From Methanolinea sp. (GTDB lineage Archaea > Halobacteriota > Methanomicrobia > Methanomicrobiales > Methanospirillaceae): DNA of 64,000 nucleotides. Below are positions 19,199 through 27,355 of the stretch, piece by piece. The position numbers and the translations under genes are program-made. The stretch covers positions 343,185 through 407,184 of the forward strand of contig JASFYI010000002.1 of the NCBI GenBank assembly GCA_030055515.1. Direction: 5' to 3'. How positions within the stretch are numbered: position 1 is the first letter of the stretch; each line of letters opens with the position of its first letter. The notes under the pieces are model-generated. The model did not search any database. It was given only the letters and a program-made list of their open reading frames with translations, and was not told the DNA's origin.

Positions 19199-19613
19199 CA
19201 TTGCCGAGTTGCTCATGATCACAAAGGAGGATGTTCATCTCCACGAACTCGTATGCATACCCCCTTATAACGACGAGGGCGAGATCTTCGATCTCCTGGA
19301 TGAACTCTCGGAAAGTATAAAAGACAAAATGAAGCCAAAAATGACGGTGAAAGAGATAAAGAGCATCATATCGGAGTGGATTGACAAAAAAAATCGAAGA
19401 GAAACGCGCGAAACTCTAGGTCGCGGAGATTCCCGGAAGCGGTGCGTGAGTGGAGACGACGAGTATCCGGATGTGAGCCTCGCGAGGAACGAGGCGGAGC
19501 GCTTCGAGCCCGAGAAGCGCCGGATCAAGTGGGTCCGACGGCACGGATTTCGAATGCTGGATGAAGAGGGCTCCTGTACGTTGATCCATGCCCTAGGAGG
19601 CCCGCCCAAGTGA
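19182..19613 (+). CDS. Hypothetical protein, charged and helical
   Basis: A 143-residue protein that I do not recognise. The first half is acidic and helical (IPPYNDEGEIFDLLDELSES, MTVKEIKSIISEWIDKK). The second half is basic and rich in Arg. It may be a nucleic-acid-binding partner of the small zinc protein just upstream. The ATG at 19182 lacks a strong Shine-Dalgarno site, consistent with coupling to the upstream frame. Confidence 0.5.
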   Translation: MIQKYNIAELLMITKEDVHLHELVCIPPYNDEGEIFDLLDELSESIKDKMKPKMTVKEIKSIISEWIDKKNRRETRETLGRGDSRKRCVSGDDEYPDVSLARNEAERFEPEKRRIKWVRRHGFRMLDEEGSCTLIHALGGPPK

Positions 19614-19676
19614 AAAAACGGGAGTGAAGGGAACGGCACGGTGGTATTTCGTCCGCGACGGGAAAGAGGTCGTGGA

Positions 19677-19787
19677 GTTGCAGTCCTCGTTTTTGTGGAA
19701 CCATTTGTGCAACTCCTCCCGCGGAGGATGCGGCATCTCCCAATATATCGTTGCAGTCCTTGTTTTTTGGAGAACCATTTGTGCAAC
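19677..19787 (-). CRISPR. Relic CRISPR array with two degenerate III-A repeats
   Basis: Two imperfect copies of the 37-bp III-A repeat lie at 19677-19713 and 19750-19787, each with several mismatches (for example CCATTTGTGCAAC for the usual CCCCTTGTGCAAC). One 36-bp spacer separates them. They are followed on the right by the same leader sequence found at the two full arrays. This is the remains of a third array. Confidence 0.8.
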
Positions 19788-19870
19788 AGCGGAAATTTTG
19801 CCCTTTTTGCCGGGATCTCCCTGTAAACTTACATCTTTCCGAAACCTTTAAGTCCGGCACGGGCCCTCGG
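19788..19870 (-). promoter_or_regulatory. CRISPR leader copy next to relic array
   Basis: Starting AGCGGAAATTTTGCC, this stretch matches the leaders at 23038 and 34485 base for base over most of 70 nt. It includes CCGAAACCTTTAAGTCCGG, which on the minus strand gives a CTTAAAGG TATA-type box reading into the array. Confidence 0.7.
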
Positions 19871-20017
19871 GGCCTCCCCGATACCTTGGACCCAGGCACG
19901 ATAAGCGTTTTCCCTCCGTGGTGCAGGGTGAGCACCGGGAGAGGAGCCGAACGGCTCCCACCCCTCCCGCAGCTCTCCCGCGGGAAAAAAAACGGGGACC
20001 CGCCGCCCCCGGGGCGG

Positions 20018-21247
20018 TCAGGGGAACCGCACGACGACGTTGTTCTCCGGGAGGCGGTTCTCCTGGGGGACGGGCTCCCCGAGGAACGCGACGAAACTCC
20101 CGAACTCCTCCATCGCCCGCGCCGCCGAATAGCCGGGCTCGGAAAGCCTCTCCTCGAGCATCGACATGTTCACGGTGCCGATCACGTCGAAAGAACGGTA
20201 CACGTGGGGGTATCCCTCGGAACCGAGGAACGAGGGACTGCCCGTCACGACCTGGAAGTGGAGGTGCGGGATGTCAGAGTTCCCGCTGTTGCCCATGAGG
20301 CCGATGACCTGCCCCTCCGCCACGGCGTCACCCCTCTCCACCCTCACGGACCCGTTCGCGAGGTGGGCGTAGCAGGCGTACTTCCCGCCCCCGAGGTCGA
20401 GGATCACGTAATTCCCCGACATCGTCGCGACGGTCGCCGGGGGAGCGGAGAAGACGCCCGGGATGTCCGGCAGGCCGTCGAGTGCGTCTGCGACCGTGCC
20501 GTTCCCGACCGCGAGGATCTCCCTGCCGAACCCGAGATAGTCCCTCGCGTCCGTCGCATTGTCCCCCGCGATCCTGCCCGTCGCCGGGTCGACGTAGATC
20601 CAGTCCTGCGCGTACCGCTGGGGGACGCGGGTCGTCCCGTTCACGGTCACCTGTGCCCTGAAGTGGTGCGTGGAGGGCGACGTCGTCTCCGTGGCGACCC
20701 AGCCGGGACCGCGCACCGGCGCACCGACGACAACGGGCACAAGGTCTTTCCTCACGGCCACCTCCCCGGTGGCAACGACCGCGGATGGAGCCCCGGCAGC
20801 GGGAGTCACGTCCAGGACGACGCGGTGGGAGAGGCGGTCAGGGACGGGGCCCGGGGGGAGGACGAGCCAGAGGGAGATCCGGGGGACCGTGAGTTTCGCG
20901 GTGCCGTTCTCGCGCTCGGACTCCGCGGGGGGAGGGACGGATGCGGGGTGGAAGAGCGCCGCGAGCACGTCGCCCTCCGCCGCAAACAGCGTCTTTCCCG
21001 TCGCGGGGTCGACTACCTCGACGGACTGCGGCACGGCGGTCACGCCCTCAGGGACGCGGAGTTCGAGCTCGTAGGCGAGGTTGGTCCCGTTCATGCTCCC
21101 GACGGGCACGGGGGGGAAGGGGACCGCGAGGGCCACGGTGCCGGTCACGGGCGCGTTCTGCCCGGCGGCGGGGGCCTGCGTGCACCCCGCGGAGAGGACG
21201 AGGGCGATTGCGAGGAGGACTGCGGGGAGGACGGGGGAGAATCGCAT
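20018..21247 (-). CDS. M23-family peptidase lipoprotein
   Basis: A 409-residue secreted protein with a lipobox (LVLSAGCTQAP, Cys about residue 22) and a C-terminal M23 (lysostaphin-like) zinc peptidase domain. The domain shows NYVILDLGGGKYACYAHLAN, GQVIGLMGNSGNSDIPHLHF and an HLHF metal motif. The middle, with several N-glycosylation sites, looks like an Ig-type fold. Methanogens lack murein, so the substrate is probably pseudomurein-free surface protein or peptides. The start at 21247 gives a clean signal peptide. Frames extending upstream lack one. Confidence 0.85.
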   Translation of the reverse strand: MRFSPVLPAVLLAIALVLSAGCTQAPAAGQNAPVTGTVALAVPFPPVPVGSMNGTNLAYELELRVPEGVTAVPQSVEVVDPATGKTLFAAEGDVLAALFHPASVPPPAESERENGTAKLTVPRISLWLVLPPGPVPDRLSHRVVLDVTPAAGAPSAVVATGEVAVRKDLVPVVVGAPVRGPGWVATETTSPSTHHFRAQVTVNGTTRVPQRYAQDWIYVDPATGRIAGDNATDARDYLGFGREILAVGNGTVADALDGLPDIPGVFSAPPATVATMSGNYVILDLGGGKYACYAHLANGSVRVERGDAVAEGQVIGLMGNSGNSDIPHLHFQVVTGSPSFLGSEGYPHVYRSFDVIGTVNMSMLEERLSEPGYSAARAMEEFGSFVAFLGEPVPQENRLPENNVVVRFP

Positions 21248-21504
21248 GGGAAACACGGGGAGAGCTCGGCGCGGGGGACGATAAAGGGAACCTGTCGCCC
21301 GGGGGGAGACGGGGGGATCCCGGCATTCGGAACGCGGCAGGGCACGGGGGATTGGGGAGGCCCCGCACGCCCGGCCCAAGGACCGGCCGGCAGGTGATCC
21401 GGGGACGGATCCCCGCGAACCCGGGGCGGCGCGCACAACCTGCCCGGATACCGCGAGGCAGGGATGCCGGGTGCGTGATGGGGCGCCGGGTGAGGAGCCG
21501 CACG

Positions 21505-23037
21505 GCTGCGGTCCTTGTTTTTGTGGAACGCCGTGTGCAACCGATCCAAATGGGAAGTAAAACGTTCTCCATTAGAGGAGTTGCAGTCCTTGTTTTTGTG
21601 GAACCCCTTGTGCAACATCATCCGGAGGCTTGATGATGGTGGCACCTGGCAGTTGCAGTCCTTGTTTTTGTGGAACGCCGTGTGCAACCGATCCAAATGG
21701 GAAGTAAAACGTTCTCCATTAGAGGAGTTGCAGTCCTTGTTTTTGTGGAACCCCTTGTGCAACATTACAGTGGATGCAACATGACATTTTTCACGACAAT
21801 TGTTGCAGTCCTTGTTTTTGTGGAACCCCTTGTGCAACAGGAGAGGTTGCTCTCCCTCTCGCGTCGGATTGAAGAGGTTGCAGTCCTTGTTTTTGTGGAA
21901 CCCCTTGTGCAACAAGATCACCAGAATCGCTTGAAATGTGGGCAAAGAGGTAGTTGCAGTCCTTGTTTTTGTGGAACCCCTTGTGCAACAGAATGGGGAA
22001 TGGGACGAAGAGGGATTCAATTATTAGTTGCAGTCCTTGTTTTTGTGGAACCCCTTGTGCAACACCGTCGAGGTGTGGAGGCAAAGGGAGGATTATTTAA
22101 TGTTGCAGTCCTTGTTTTTGTGGAACCCCTTGTGCAACGGCTTGGAGGCGGGCTCGTTGGGAACGTGCTCGCGGGGGTTGCAGTCCTTGTTTTTGTGGAA
22201 CCCCTTGTGCAACTCTATAACGGTCGAGACAGATGACTGGTATGAGGAGAGGTTGCAGTCCTTGTTTTTGTGGAACCCCTTGTGCAACCCCCGCAGACCC
22301 GGCCCCGCAGACCCCGCGAATCCGCGAGTTGCAGTCCTTGTTTTTGTGGAACCCCTTGTGCAACAAGAATTCCCACCTCTTGGGTTGTATTCCATAATAA
22401 TCTATGTTGCAGTCCTTGTTTTTGTGGAACCCCTTGTGCAACTTTAGAAAGGAAAGCCTCCCAATTAGAAGAGGCGGGGTTGCAGTCCTTGTTTTTGTGG
22501 AACCCCTTGTGCAACTGGGAAGGATGGTTATGTTTGGGCGGCCCCAATGAAGGCGTTGCAGTCCTTGTTTTTGTGGAACCCCTTGTGCAACGATGGCCTT
22601 CTTGTCAGCAAATTGGTCACAAAAGATATTGTTGCAGTCCTTGTTTTTGTGGAACCCCTTGTGCAACTTTCAAGAAGTTTTCTCGTTGCTGCGATGATCT
22701 TCTCTGTTGCAGTCCTTGTTTTTGTGGAACCCCTTGTGCAACAAAGGGGCTACACGATAATAATCCGGAGGCTTGAGTCGTTGCAGTCCTTGTTTTTGTG
22801 GAACCCCTTGTGCAACATGATGAACGAGTGTAGCTTCTGTGGGAATACAATTCCGTTGCAGTCCTTGTTTTTGTGGAACCCCTTGTGCAACCAAATATTA
22901 GTGTTGGTAATACTGGGGATAGGAATTGTTGCAGTCCTTGTTTTTGTGGAACCCCTTGTGCAACCGTAGAGAGTTACTACCGTCAGAAGGTAGAGTTATC
23001 GTTGCAGTCCTTGTTTTTGTGGAACCCCTTGTGCAAC
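21505..23037 (-). CRISPR. Type III-A-linked CRISPR array, 21 repeats
   Basis: The 37-bp repeat reads on the minus strand GTTGCACAAGGGGTTCCACA and ends AAAAACAAGGACTGCAAC, giving an ACTGCAAC 5' handle. Repeats start at 21505, 21580, 21652, 21727, 21802, 21877, 21953, 22027, 22102, 22177, 22252, 22328, 22406, 22479, 22555, 22631, 22706, 22780, 22855, 22928 and 23001. Spacers are 35-41 bp. The repeats at 21505 and 21652 are variants (ACGCCGTGTGCAAC) and both are followed by the same 38-bp spacer. That shows a unit duplication at the leader-distal end. The leader is on the right. Confidence 0.98.
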
Positions 23038-23120
23038 AGCGGAAATTTTGCCCCTTTTGCCGAGATCTCCACGTTTACCCCCATCTTCCCGAAACCTTTA
23101 AGTCCGGTACGAGGGGTATG
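23038..23120 (-). promoter_or_regulatory. CRISPR leader of the 21-repeat array
   Basis: The leader directly abuts the last repeat. It starts AGCGGAAATTTTGCCCC and contains CCGAAACCTTTAAGTCCGG, a TATA-type box on the minus strand about 55-65 nt from the first repeat. It is shared with the other two leaders. It sits between the array and the cas2 gene. Confidence 0.75.
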
Positions 23121-23147
23121 CGGTGGGACACGGAGCTGGTGGGGGTG

Positions 23148-23171
23148 CAGGGGAGATAATCGTTTCCCCTG
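23148..23171 (-). promoter_or_regulatory. Conserved inverted repeat upstream of leader
   Basis: CAGGGGAGA - TAATCG - TTTCCCCTG forms an 8-of-9 inverted repeat. The equivalent position at the other array (34590-34613) has a perfect one with loop TAATGG. It is a possible binding site for a leader-specific factor. Confidence 0.4.
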
Positions 23172-23205
23172 CGGGACCGCGGTCCTGTAATCCCGCATCA
23201 CCTCT

Positions 23206-23517
23206 TCACCCGATGATCACGAGCCGCGGGTACCGGACGTCCTCCGGGGAGAACGGCCTTCCCGCCGAGGTGACGTTCGCGAGGCATTTCTCGCAGACGG
23301 TCAGGAAGAGGACGGATCGCACTCCCCCGTCCCCCTCCTCCCCCGGCTCCGCGAGGATCTCCCGCACCTTCTCTTCCAGTTCCCTGAGGGTGGAGGGGGA
23401 GATCTCCCCGCAGAAGACACTCTTCTGGACCCTCACGAGGCCGTGGTTGAGGCACTGGGACGCGACCCTGCTGCGCGCGTGGTCCTCCCCGATGTCGTAG
23501 AATACCCACGCCATCAT
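23206..23517 (-). CDS. cas2: CRISPR adaptation protein Cas2 (type III-A locus)
   Basis: A 103-residue Cas2 starting MMAWVFYDIGEDHARSRVAS. It has the catalytic-site Asp in YDI and the family's QKSVFCGEI strand. Its ATG overlaps the cas1 stop (ATGATG). The C-terminal RPFSPEDVRYPRLVIIG recurs as a fossil at about 34640-34710. With cas1 it forms the spacer integrase for the 37-bp repeat arrays. Confidence 0.93.
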   Translation of the reverse strand: MMAWVFYDIGEDHARSRVASQCLNHGLVRVQKSVFCGEISPSTLRELEEKVREILAEPGEEGDGGVRSVLFLTVCEKCLANVTSAGRPFSPEDVRYPRLVIIG

Positions 23518-24518
23518 CTCCCGTACCCCCACCGGAACGCGGTATAAGGCGATCCCTCCCGCAGGGACCTCGCGAGGGAGTGGATGTTCTCCCCGATGGC
23601 AGCCCGGAACGACGCCTCCCTCCCGTCGATGGGACGCGCATCGTCGAGCCGGGAGAAGACAGCGACCGTCACGGTCCGCTTCGCGTCGGGCGAGAGGTAT
23701 CCCCTCCCGTCCATGTCGCCGGCCGAGATTTCACCGCGGACGGCGAGGGAGAGGATTGCCCGGTCGACGACGGGCTGCCGGAACTGCTCGATGAGGTCGT
23801 ACACGAGGGAGAGATGCCCGTACCGGTCGGCGTGCAGGAACCCGGCGTGCGGGTCGAGGCCGGCGAGGATGCACGCCCTCTCGACCTCCGCGTACAGGAT
23901 CCCGTAGCCGTAGTTGAGGCACGCGTTGAAGGCATCTGCCGCCGGGTGCCGTGTCCTCGTCCCGAGGTAGAGCGGAGGGGGGATGACGCGGGCGAGTGCC
24001 GCAAAGTAATGCCGCGAGGCATTCCCCTCGGCACCCCGGAGGAGAGGCGCATCGCGGGGGAGGATCCCGGCCTGCGGGACTGACGGGACCGCGGCGAGGA
24101 TTCTCTCTCCCTCTGCCCTGAGCGTCTCGTCGCCTCTCCTCCTCCCGAGTGCGGCGAGGAGGTGCCCCATGTTGTGCACCTTCGCGCGGGTCACCTCCGC
24201 GACGAGGGCATAGCCCTCCGGCCGGTTCGCGGCGAGGAGCTGCGCCCGCCGCGTCTCCGCTATCCCCTTCCCGTGGCAGGGGACGACCCTGCAGGACGGG
24301 GCACCGTGCGGCAGGCAGAAGACGACGTCGATCCCCTCCTCCGCGGCGAGGCGGAGCGCGGCGGACGTGACCGTCGCCTCCCCGGAGACGAGGATCTGCC
24401 GGACGACTCCCGCGGGAAACTCCCTCGTCTCACCCTCGTGGGCGAGGACGAACCTGTTCTCCTTCTTCCGCAGGGACGCCCCGTATCCCTGCACGACGAT
24501 ATCTGTCGATCTCTCCAT
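23514..24518 (-). CDS. cas1: CRISPR integrase Cas1 (type III-A locus)
   Basis: A 334-residue Cas1, distinct from the I-E copy. It starts MERSTDIVVQGYGASLRKKE. The fold and active site are seen in the Cas1 core: NACLNYGYGILYAEVERACI with the Glu, AGFLHADRYGHLSLVYDLIE with the His, then RQPVVDRAILSL with Asp. The ATG at 24518 has GAGGGG 6 nt upstream. A GTG 18 bases earlier is the alternative. The last codon overlaps cas2. Confidence 0.95.
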   Translation of the reverse strand: MERSTDIVVQGYGASLRKKENRFVLAHEGETREFPAGVVRQILVSGEATVTSAALRLAAEEGIDVVFCLPHGAPSCRVVPCHGKGIAETRRAQLLAANRPEGYALVAEVTRAKVHNMGHLLAALGRRRGDETLRAEGERILAAVPSVPQAGILPRDAPLLRGAEGNASRHYFAALARVIPPPLYLGTRTRHPAADAFNACLNYGYGILYAEVERACILAGLDPHAGFLHADRYGHLSLVYDLIEQFRQPVVDRAILSLAVRGEISAGDMDGRGYLSPDAKRTVTVAVFSRLDDARPIDGREASFRAAIGENIHSLARSLREGSPYTAFRWGYGR

Positions 24519-24588
24519 GCGCACCCCCTCGGTCACCCGGGGGAAAAATGCGCCGCGGGGATGTGGTAAATCCCCGCGGCCGGGAGAT

Positions 24589-25824
24589 TCACGCGCGGGG
24601 AGGGAGGAAGAGTGTCTCCAGCTCTTCGAGGATCCCCGGGATCTCCCCGATCTCCTGCACGCTGTTCCTCGACTTCTTTGGGGTTTTGTTCATCCCGCAG
24701 TGCGCGATGTCGTTGCGGATATTCGCGATCCTGTTCCAGGCATCGACAAGCGACTTTCCCGCGGTGTGCCGGGCGACCCAGTCGTAGTACTCGGTGGGCT
24801 TGAATTTCTCCCCCCTCTTCTCCTTCAAGTGGGCATTGAGTCCTTGCTCGGCGGCCTCGCGCACCTCTTTCTCGAGCCACCCCTCCCCCTCCCCTCGCGC
24901 GACGATGGCGAGCGAGACGATCCACTCCCGGGCGAGCGTGACCGCCTGCATGTAGAGGCCCCTCTCGACTTGGTACCCGACCAGCCGCCGCTGGGCCTGC
25001 AGGTGGGGGATTCCGATCTCTCCCCCTCCTCCCGGGTAGTCTGCCGCGAGGTCCCCGATAGCCTCGACCCGGTCGAGGATGCAGCCGAGGGGCGGCGCGA
25101 GCCTCGCGGCCTCGCCGCGGGCACCGGGGAGGAGATCGCGGATCCTCCCCGCGAAATTCCCCGCCTCCACAGGCCTTGACATCCGCGCCGCGAGCGTGAA
25201 CGCCTCGAGGCGAGCAGCGAATTCCCGGAGACTCGCGAGCCCCCGGTCTCCCCTCTCCTCCCGGAACTCCCGGGCGACGCTCTCGTCCACGATCCCCCTG
25301 ATCCCGGACGCGTCCCCGTGGACCGCGAACGACCGCACCGCGCCCATCCAGTCGAGGATGCGCACGAAGGGCGTCAGGTCAAAGACAGGCGTCTTGTCCC
25401 CCTCCCGCGCCTCCAACGCGCCGTAGACCACGGCCTCGAGACGTGCCCCCCGGACCTCCCGGATGTACGCCGACGAGAGGAACGCGATGAACGGGAGCGA
25501 CCGGAACCCGTGGGTGATGTCGAACACGATCGCGTCCTCCTCGCCGACCGTTCCCGCGACCGTCGAGAAGATTTCCCAGAGCTCGGGCTCGGATCGGCCG
25601 GAGGGGATCCTCACCTCCTCGCACGCCGGGACCCGCCGGGCGACCTCCGGCAGGTTCTTTTGGGACGCTTCCGCCGTCGAGAAGAGGACAACCCTCCCCG
25701 GGGAGAAGAACTCGGCGAGCGCCTCCTGGATCACGGGTGTCGTGACCTCGCGGCCTTGCCACGCGTAGACCGTCGGGACGAGCGGTCCGGCGCCCACGAA
25801 GGAGAGGAGCGTCCTCCTGCTCAT
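24589..25824 (-). CDS. CARF-HEPN ribonuclease, Csx1/Csm6 (TM1812) type
   Basis: A 411-residue effector activated by cyclic oligoadenylate in related systems. The N-terminal CARF domain begins RRTLLSFVGAG and has the D-x-T-H-G motif FDITHGFRSLPF (D102-G106). The C-terminal HEPN domain keeps the RNase motif R370-N-D-I-A-H375 (IANIRNDIAHCG). Start MSRRTLLS at 25824 overlaps the stop of the CARF-wHTH gene. It would cleave RNA non-specifically once Cas10 has sensed target RNA. Confidence 0.9.
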   Translation of the reverse strand: MSRRTLLSFVGAGPLVPTVYAWQGREVTTPVIQEALAEFFSPGRVVLFSTAEASQKNLPEVARRVPACEEVRIPSGRSEPELWEIFSTVAGTVGEEDAIVFDITHGFRSLPFIAFLSSAYIREVRGARLEAVVYGALEAREGDKTPVFDLTPFVRILDWMGAVRSFAVHGDASGIRGIVDESVAREFREERGDRGLASLREFAARLEAFTLAARMSRPVEAGNFAGRIRDLLPGARGEAARLAPPLGCILDRVEAIGDLAADYPGGGGEIGIPHLQAQRRLVGYQVERGLYMQAVTLAREWIVSLAIVARGEGEGWLEKEVREAAEQGLNAHLKEKRGEKFKPTEYYDWVARHTAGKSLVDAWNRIANIRNDIAHCGMNKTPKKSRNSVQEIGEIPGILEELETLFLPPRA

Positions 25825-26567
25825 CGGGAGAAAATCACCTCGAGGAACCGTTCCCCGTGGGGGCTGATCGCGTACGTGTTCCCGGTCCTCTCCATGAGGC
25901 CGTGGCGGCAGAGGAGCTCCTTGTCCTCGGCCGTGAGATTTTCGCCCTTCCCGCGGATCCCCGCGAGGAGGTACGCGAGGTAATCCCCCGGGTAGGGGAG
26001 CGTCGGGATCCGGACGATCCTGTACGACTGGCGCGGGGGGAACATGAGGGGTTCGAGCTCTGCCCTGTTCTCCTCGTAGAGGGCGGCGTGGGCAGCGGGT
26101 TCGTTGCTCTCCCCGAACCGCGCGATGAGCCGCCGGTTCCTCTCCAGCCTCTGGTTCATGATGTCCACGTCCGGGTTGACGACGTGGAAGACCCCGTCGA
26201 CAGAGAGGAGCTGCCCCAGCAGGGCGAGGGTGATGCACATGTTCTTCCTCCCGCCCGCGACATTGAGGTACACCCTCTCGCAGTGGTACCGCTCGCGCTC
26301 CTCGCGGATCGTGGCTCCCGCCCGCCGCATGAAGTCGAAGTTCTGCTCCTCCGTGGAGATGTCATCGTAGGGCAGCTCGACCTCGTGGACGCGGATCCAG
26401 TGGAACCGCGAGGCGAGGGCAGCCCTCGCGAGGTGTGCGCCCGCGATGACCATGGGATGCGCTGTCGTGAAGAGGATCACGTCGGACACCGGCTCTCCAA
26501 TCCCGTCGACGAACTCCGTGATGACCGGCGGGCTGAGGCCGATCGGACCAATCACTGCAGTTTTCAT
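25821..26567 (-). CDS. CARF-wHTH protein, possible ring nuclease or regulator
   Basis: A 248-residue protein. The N-terminal CARF domain starts MKTAVIGPIGLSPPVITEF, and the ligand loop is YLNVAGGRKNMCITLALLGQ (100-119). The C-terminal 45 residues look like a winged helix (TAEDKELLCRHGLMERTGNT). It could cleave cyclic oligoadenylate (ring nucleases share the NxxGGxK-type loop) or control transcription. Sequence alone does not decide between the two. Its stop overlaps the start of the Csx1-type gene, so sensor and effector are co-translated. Confidence 0.8.
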   Translation of the reverse strand: MKTAVIGPIGLSPPVITEFVDGIGEPVSDVILFTTAHPMVIAGAHLARAALASRFHWIRVHEVELPYDDISTEEQNFDFMRRAGATIREERERYHCERVYLNVAGGRKNMCITLALLGQLLSVDGVFHVVNPDVDIMNQRLERNRRLIARFGESNEPAAHAALYEENRAELEPLMFPPRQSYRIVRIPTLPYPGDYLAYLLAGIRGKGENLTAEDKELLCRHGLMERTGNTYAISPHGERFLEVIFSR

Positions 26568-26573
26568 GGAAAA

Positions 26574-27347
26574 TCACCTTGCGTGCTTCTCACCTACCGC
26601 GGCGGGATGGCGGGGGGATTCTCCTGCACCGGCCGGGGCATACTGCTTCTCCCCGCTCTTCTCCCCGCGGGCACCCCGTTTACCCCCCGCACCTTCCGCC
26701 ACCCTCCTGACCGTCCCGAACCCCTGCGAGACGCCCTTGCCGATCCCGAGGTAGTCAGGCATGGAGAGGTTCACCCGGAACGACCCGAGGAACCCCGTCA
26801 TCTCGACGCCCTTGTACCGTGTCCTGACCTTCTCGAGGTGACTGTGGACGGAGAGCCTCTCCCCGACCACGACGTTCAGGCCCTTTGCCATGGAGAGGAG
26901 GTTCCCCGTGAGGATCGCGTTGAGGAGATTTTTCTTCTCCCTCCAGTCACGCAGATCCCTCCACCTCTGGTAATTCTCCTGGTTCAGGCCGAGCCACGGG
27001 CTCACGAACCGGTACTCGACCATCTCCCTCTGGGGGACGAGGGGAACCTGCTGGTCGTACGTGACCTTCGCCGTGATCCTGTACTTCTTCCCCGCGAGGA
27101 CGAGCTCGTCGATGCTGTCGGTGATCTCCCAGAGAACCCTCGCGCCCTCGAGGATCCCGAGGATCGAGGGCGTCCCGCCGATGACCTTGTACTGGACCAT
27201 CGGGTAGGCGTAGAGCGGCCGGTCGAGGTGGTGGTGGAGGAGGGGGTACTGCGGGAATCTCCCCGCGATGTACCCCCGGAGGTTCGTCCCCGTCTCGGTG
27301 ACCGGCCGGTCCGTGTGGAGGACGAGGTACCGGAGGGGGATCCGCAT
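26574..27347 (-). CDS. cas6: crRNA endonuclease Cas6
   Basis: A 257-residue Cas6 that processes the 37-bp repeat RNA. It starts MRIPLRYLVLHTDRPV and has an RGYIAGRFPQYPLLHHHLD helix with candidate catalytic histidines. YKVIGGTPSILGILEGARVL is typical of the Cas6b-like group. Near the end is the RAMP glycine loop GIGKGVSQGFGTVRRV. The last 35 residues are a charged tail. An upstream ATG (27359) overlapping the csm5 stop would add four residues. The 27347 ATG has GAGG 6 nt upstream. Confidence 0.85.
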   Translation of the reverse strand: MRIPLRYLVLHTDRPVTETGTNLRGYIAGRFPQYPLLHHHLDRPLYAYPMVQYKVIGGTPSILGILEGARVLWEITDSIDELVLAGKKYRITAKVTYDQQVPLVPQREMVEYRFVSPWLGLNQENYQRWRDLRDWREKKNLLNAILTGNLLSMAKGLNVVVGERLSVHSHLEKVRTRYKGVEMTGFLGSFRVNLSMPDYLGIGKGVSQGFGTVRRVAEGAGGKRGARGEKSGEKQYAPAGAGESPRHPAAVGEKHAR

Positions 27348-27355
27348 CCCGCCCC

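Noticed and set aside
21515..22969. Open frames with repeated AVLVFVEPLVQ or LHKGFHKNKDCN peptides in the III-A arrays
   Set aside because: They are translations of the 37-bp CRISPR repeat on both strands.
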